From: Bdellovibrionales bacterium
GTDB lineage: Bacteria > Bdellovibrionota > Bdellovibrionia > Bdellovibrionales > UBA1609
Direction of reading: 5' to 3'
Length of the DNA stretch: 7,170 bases
NCBI GenBank assembly: GCA_020435025.1
Contig: JAGRAG010000029.1
Location: forward strand, 1-7,170
Under the pieces are notes generated by a model. It did no database searches. It saw nothing but the letters and a program-made list of their open reading frames with translations, and was not told the DNA's origin. Positions 5,872 through 7,170 of the stretch are shown here, piece by piece (positions within the stretch are counted from its first letter, which is position 1; each line of letters opens with the position of its first letter). A program made the position numbers and the translations under genes.

Positions 5872-6993
5872 TTGCGTAAAGTGTCGTCGATTGAAGCCAT
5901 GGAGCTTGCCATAGAAGAGGGAAAAAAGGGTTGGGGAAATGTTGCTCCGAACCCGCTCGTTGGTTGTTCCATTGTTAGCTCCAAAGGAGAGCTCTTGTCA
6001 GTGGGATATCATAGACAATTTGGTGGACCCCACGCCGAAGTGGTGGCCTTAAATAATGTGAAGGATCCGGAATCTCTCATAGGAGCCCATGTGTTTGTCA
6101 CTTTAGAACCATGTGCTCATCAAGGCAAAACGGGAAGCTGCGCTACGGCCTTGGTGGATGCCAAGGTAGGTTCGGTCACTTACGGAGTGGAAGACCCAAA
6201 TCCTCTTGTTGCCGGATTGGGTTTAAAGCGTTTACAGGAAGCGGGTATTCTAGTTCAAGAGACAACTCCGGAATTAGCTAAGAAATGTCGAGATTTGGCG
6301 GAGATGTTTTTACACGGACAGACATCGAAGTATCCATTTGTGGCACTAAAAATTGCGAGTAGTTTAGATGGCGTTATTGCACTGAAGTCCGGAGAGAGCC
6401 GATGGATTACTTCCGAGAGGTCTCGAATTAGAGTTCACTATCTACGCGCTCAATTTGATGCCCTTCTGGTTGGGCGGAAGACAGTCGTTGAGGATGATCC
6501 ACTTTTAAACATTCGGCATCCTGATTTTGGTGAGAGAAGCAATCGCGTGGTGATTATCGATCCAGAACTAAAGCTTCTGGAAAATATAGAGAAAAAGCGG
6601 CTGTTCTCAAGCAGAAATCCGAAAGATGTTATTTTTATTTCTGCTGCAACAAAAGAAGTCTCAGATTTAAAAGGATGCACGAATATTGCAGTTCCTGAGT
6701 CTCAAAATGGGTTAGACTTGGATTCAGCAATGTTAGCTTTGCGTAAGGTGGGAATTGAATCGTTGTTTGTCGAAGGAGGCGCATATACTTTAGGGGCGTT
6801 TTTTCGAAAGCCGTATTTAGTCAATAAACTTTATCTTTTTGTTTCTGGTTCTATATTAGGCATGGGCAATGGAGTCAGTTGGAGTGAACACTTCGAGATT
6901 GCCAGATTGGATAAGAAAATCGTGTTGGATAACATCTCTTGCGAGGGGCTTGATAAGGATCTTCTTGTAACAGCAAAAATCCAGGGAAAATAG
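5872..6993 (+). CDS. ribD: Bifunctional diaminohydroxyphosphoribosylaminopyrimidine deaminase / 5-amino-6-(5-phosphoribosylamino)uracil reductase RibD
   Basis: RibD catalyses two consecutive cytosolic steps of riboflavin synthesis: deamination of the pyrimidine made from GTP, then NADPH-dependent reduction of its ribosyl side chain. The 373 residues match the usual length of the two-domain enzyme. The N-terminal zinc deaminase has APNPLVGC (25-32), HAEVVAL (H54, E56) and TLEPCAHQGKTGSC (77-90), where C81 and C90 are zinc ligands. The reductase domain starts near 155 with ALKIASSLDG (158-167), SRWIT (176-180), DALLVGRKTVVEDDPLL (196-212) and FVEGGAYTLGAFF (299-311). The start is TTG at 5872, seven bases after AGGA; the first in-frame ATG (codon 10) would cut into the deaminase fold. 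It is divergent from the acetyltransferase. No ribE, ribBA or ribH follows within the remaining 177 bases, and no FMN riboswitch is seen, so this ribD may not be in a rib operon. Confidence 0.96.
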   Translation: MRKVSSIEAMELAIEEGKKGWGNVAPNPLVGCSIVSSKGELLSVGYHRQFGGPHAEVVALNNVKDPESLIGAHVFVTLEPCAHQGKTGSCATALVDAKVGSVTYGVEDPNPLVAGLGLKRLQEAGILVQETTPELAKKCRDLAEMFLHGQTSKYPFVALKIASSLDGVIALKSGESRWITSERSRIRVHYLRAQFDALLVGRKTVVEDDPLLNIRHPDFGERSNRVVIIDPELKLLENIEKKRLFSSRNPKDVIFISAATKEVSDLKGCTNIAVPESQNGLDLDSAMLALRKVGIESLFVEGGAYTLGAFFRKPYLVNKLYLFVSGSILGMGNGVSWSEHFEIARLDKKIVLDNISCEGLDKDLLVTAKIQGK

Positions 6994-7005
6994 ATCGAGA
7001 CGACT

Positions 7006-7119
7006 TTACGGGGCGATCAGACTCTGAGGCCGTTTGGCGACAGCCTTATACTGTGGTTGAGTCCTGCGAAGGGCACTTGAGAGCCGACTTTTGTCTTGAA
7101 TAGAAATAGATGATCTCAT
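7006..7119 (-). CDS. Possible small basic protein (37 codons), unrecognised
   Basis: A minus-strand frame from an ATG at 7119 to TAA at 7006 encodes 37 residues, rich in Arg, Lys, Ser and Gln, with no Cys and no membrane segment. It would converge on ribD with a gap of 12 bases. There is no SD before the ATG: the preceding bases are an A/T run. It also overlaps by ten bases the plus-strand candidate starting at 7110, so at most one of the two is likely real. I recognise no family, and an open frame of this size is expected by chance. Confidence 0.2.
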   Translation of the reverse strand: MRSSISIQDKSRLSSALRRTQPQYKAVAKRPQSLIAP

Positions 7120-7170
7120 TTTATTACATAGTCGACAAAGATCTTGCGTATTTTAAACAGCACCCTTTAA
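7110..7170 (+). CDS. Possible 5' end of an unidentified gene running off the right edge
   Basis: An ATG at 7110, directly after an in-frame TAG, opens a frame that stays open for 20 codons to the window edge. The product begins MISFYYIVDKDLAYF, a hydrophobic strand followed by an acidic turn. It matches no riboflavin enzyme start that I know. The upstream sequence (GAATAGAAATAG) has no convincing SD, and the frame is too short to judge coding potential. If real, it is co-directional with ribD after a gap of 116 bases. Confidence 0.3.
   Translation, partial: MISFYYIVDKDLAYFKQHPL

Noticed and set aside
6450..6680. Minus-strand 76-codon ORF opposite ribD
   Set aside because: It is antisense to the conserved reductase domain; its Ser/Phe-rich product is typical of a shadow frame.
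7017..7027. TCAGA-C-TCTGA palindrome after ribD, considered as a terminator
   Set aside because: The single-base centre cannot form an RNA hairpin loop with the full stem, and no T-run follows.
6994..7080. Open plus-strand frame directly after the ribD stop (about 28 codons to TGA)
   Set aside because: It has no start codon with an SD and no recognisable family; readthrough of a TAG stop has no support.
6994..7109. FMN riboswitch (RFN element) after ribD, suggested by GGGGCGA and AGAGCCGACT fragments
   Set aside because: The conserved core helices and the paired GGUGAAAUUCC-like segments are absent; the resemblance is limited to a few bases.
1..7170. Defence island, mobile element, CRISPR array, tRNA or rRNA
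   Set aside because: No transposase, integrase, repeat array, terminal repeats, tRNA-like fold or rRNA sequence is visible; every gene but the edge candidates belongs to an identifiable family.

Overview
The window is ordinary bacterial chromosome, tightly packed, with AT-leaning base composition (roughly low-40s % GC by eye). No phage, IS, CRISPR, rRNA or tRNA sequence is visible. TTG is a common start codon: three of the seven intact genes appear to use it, each behind a good Shine-Dalgarno (SD). The organism is uncertain. A full-length HAD-IG purine 5'-nucleotidase of the NT5C2 type, a family I recall in few bacteria (Bdellovibrio and Legionella among them), together with the TTG starts and a DUF2520-type pantothenate gene, suggests Bdellovibrionota or a relative. 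This is inference only.

Region 1 (1-1961, minus strand) is a pantothenate (vitamin B5) operon read right to left: a DUF2520 Rossmann protein that is probably the ketopantoate reductase PanG, then panB, then panC, which runs off the left edge. The genes overlap by 14 bases and 1 base, so they are probably translationally coupled. Together they would convert 2-ketoisovalerate to ketopantoate, pantoate and pantothenate. A 184-base gap (1962-2145) separates this operon from region 2 and may carry its promoter.

Region 2 (2146-3899, minus strand) is a two-gene unit: a single-domain rhodanese followed by the HAD-IG nucleotidase, joined by a TTGA stop/start overlap. A good sigma70-like promoter lies at 3950-3978.

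Region 3 (3999-5246, plus strand) is a compact PIF1-like SF1B DNA helicase, divergent from the rhodanese unit. An 18-bp dyad at 3952-3969 sits in the shared promoter area and is the best candidate regulatory site in the window.

Region 4 (5259-7170) has a GNAT acetyltransferase with a four-cysteine tail on the minus strand. It converges on the helicase with a 12-base gap and diverges from a complete ribD (riboflavin biosynthesis, plus strand). The last 177 bases hold no riboflavin gene or FMN riboswitch that I can recognise, only two weak, mutually overlapping ORF candidates.

I find no clear undescribed system here. The items most worth checking are PanG in the pan operon, the rhodanese/nucleotidase pair, the operator-like dyad and the cysteine tail of the acetyltransferase.
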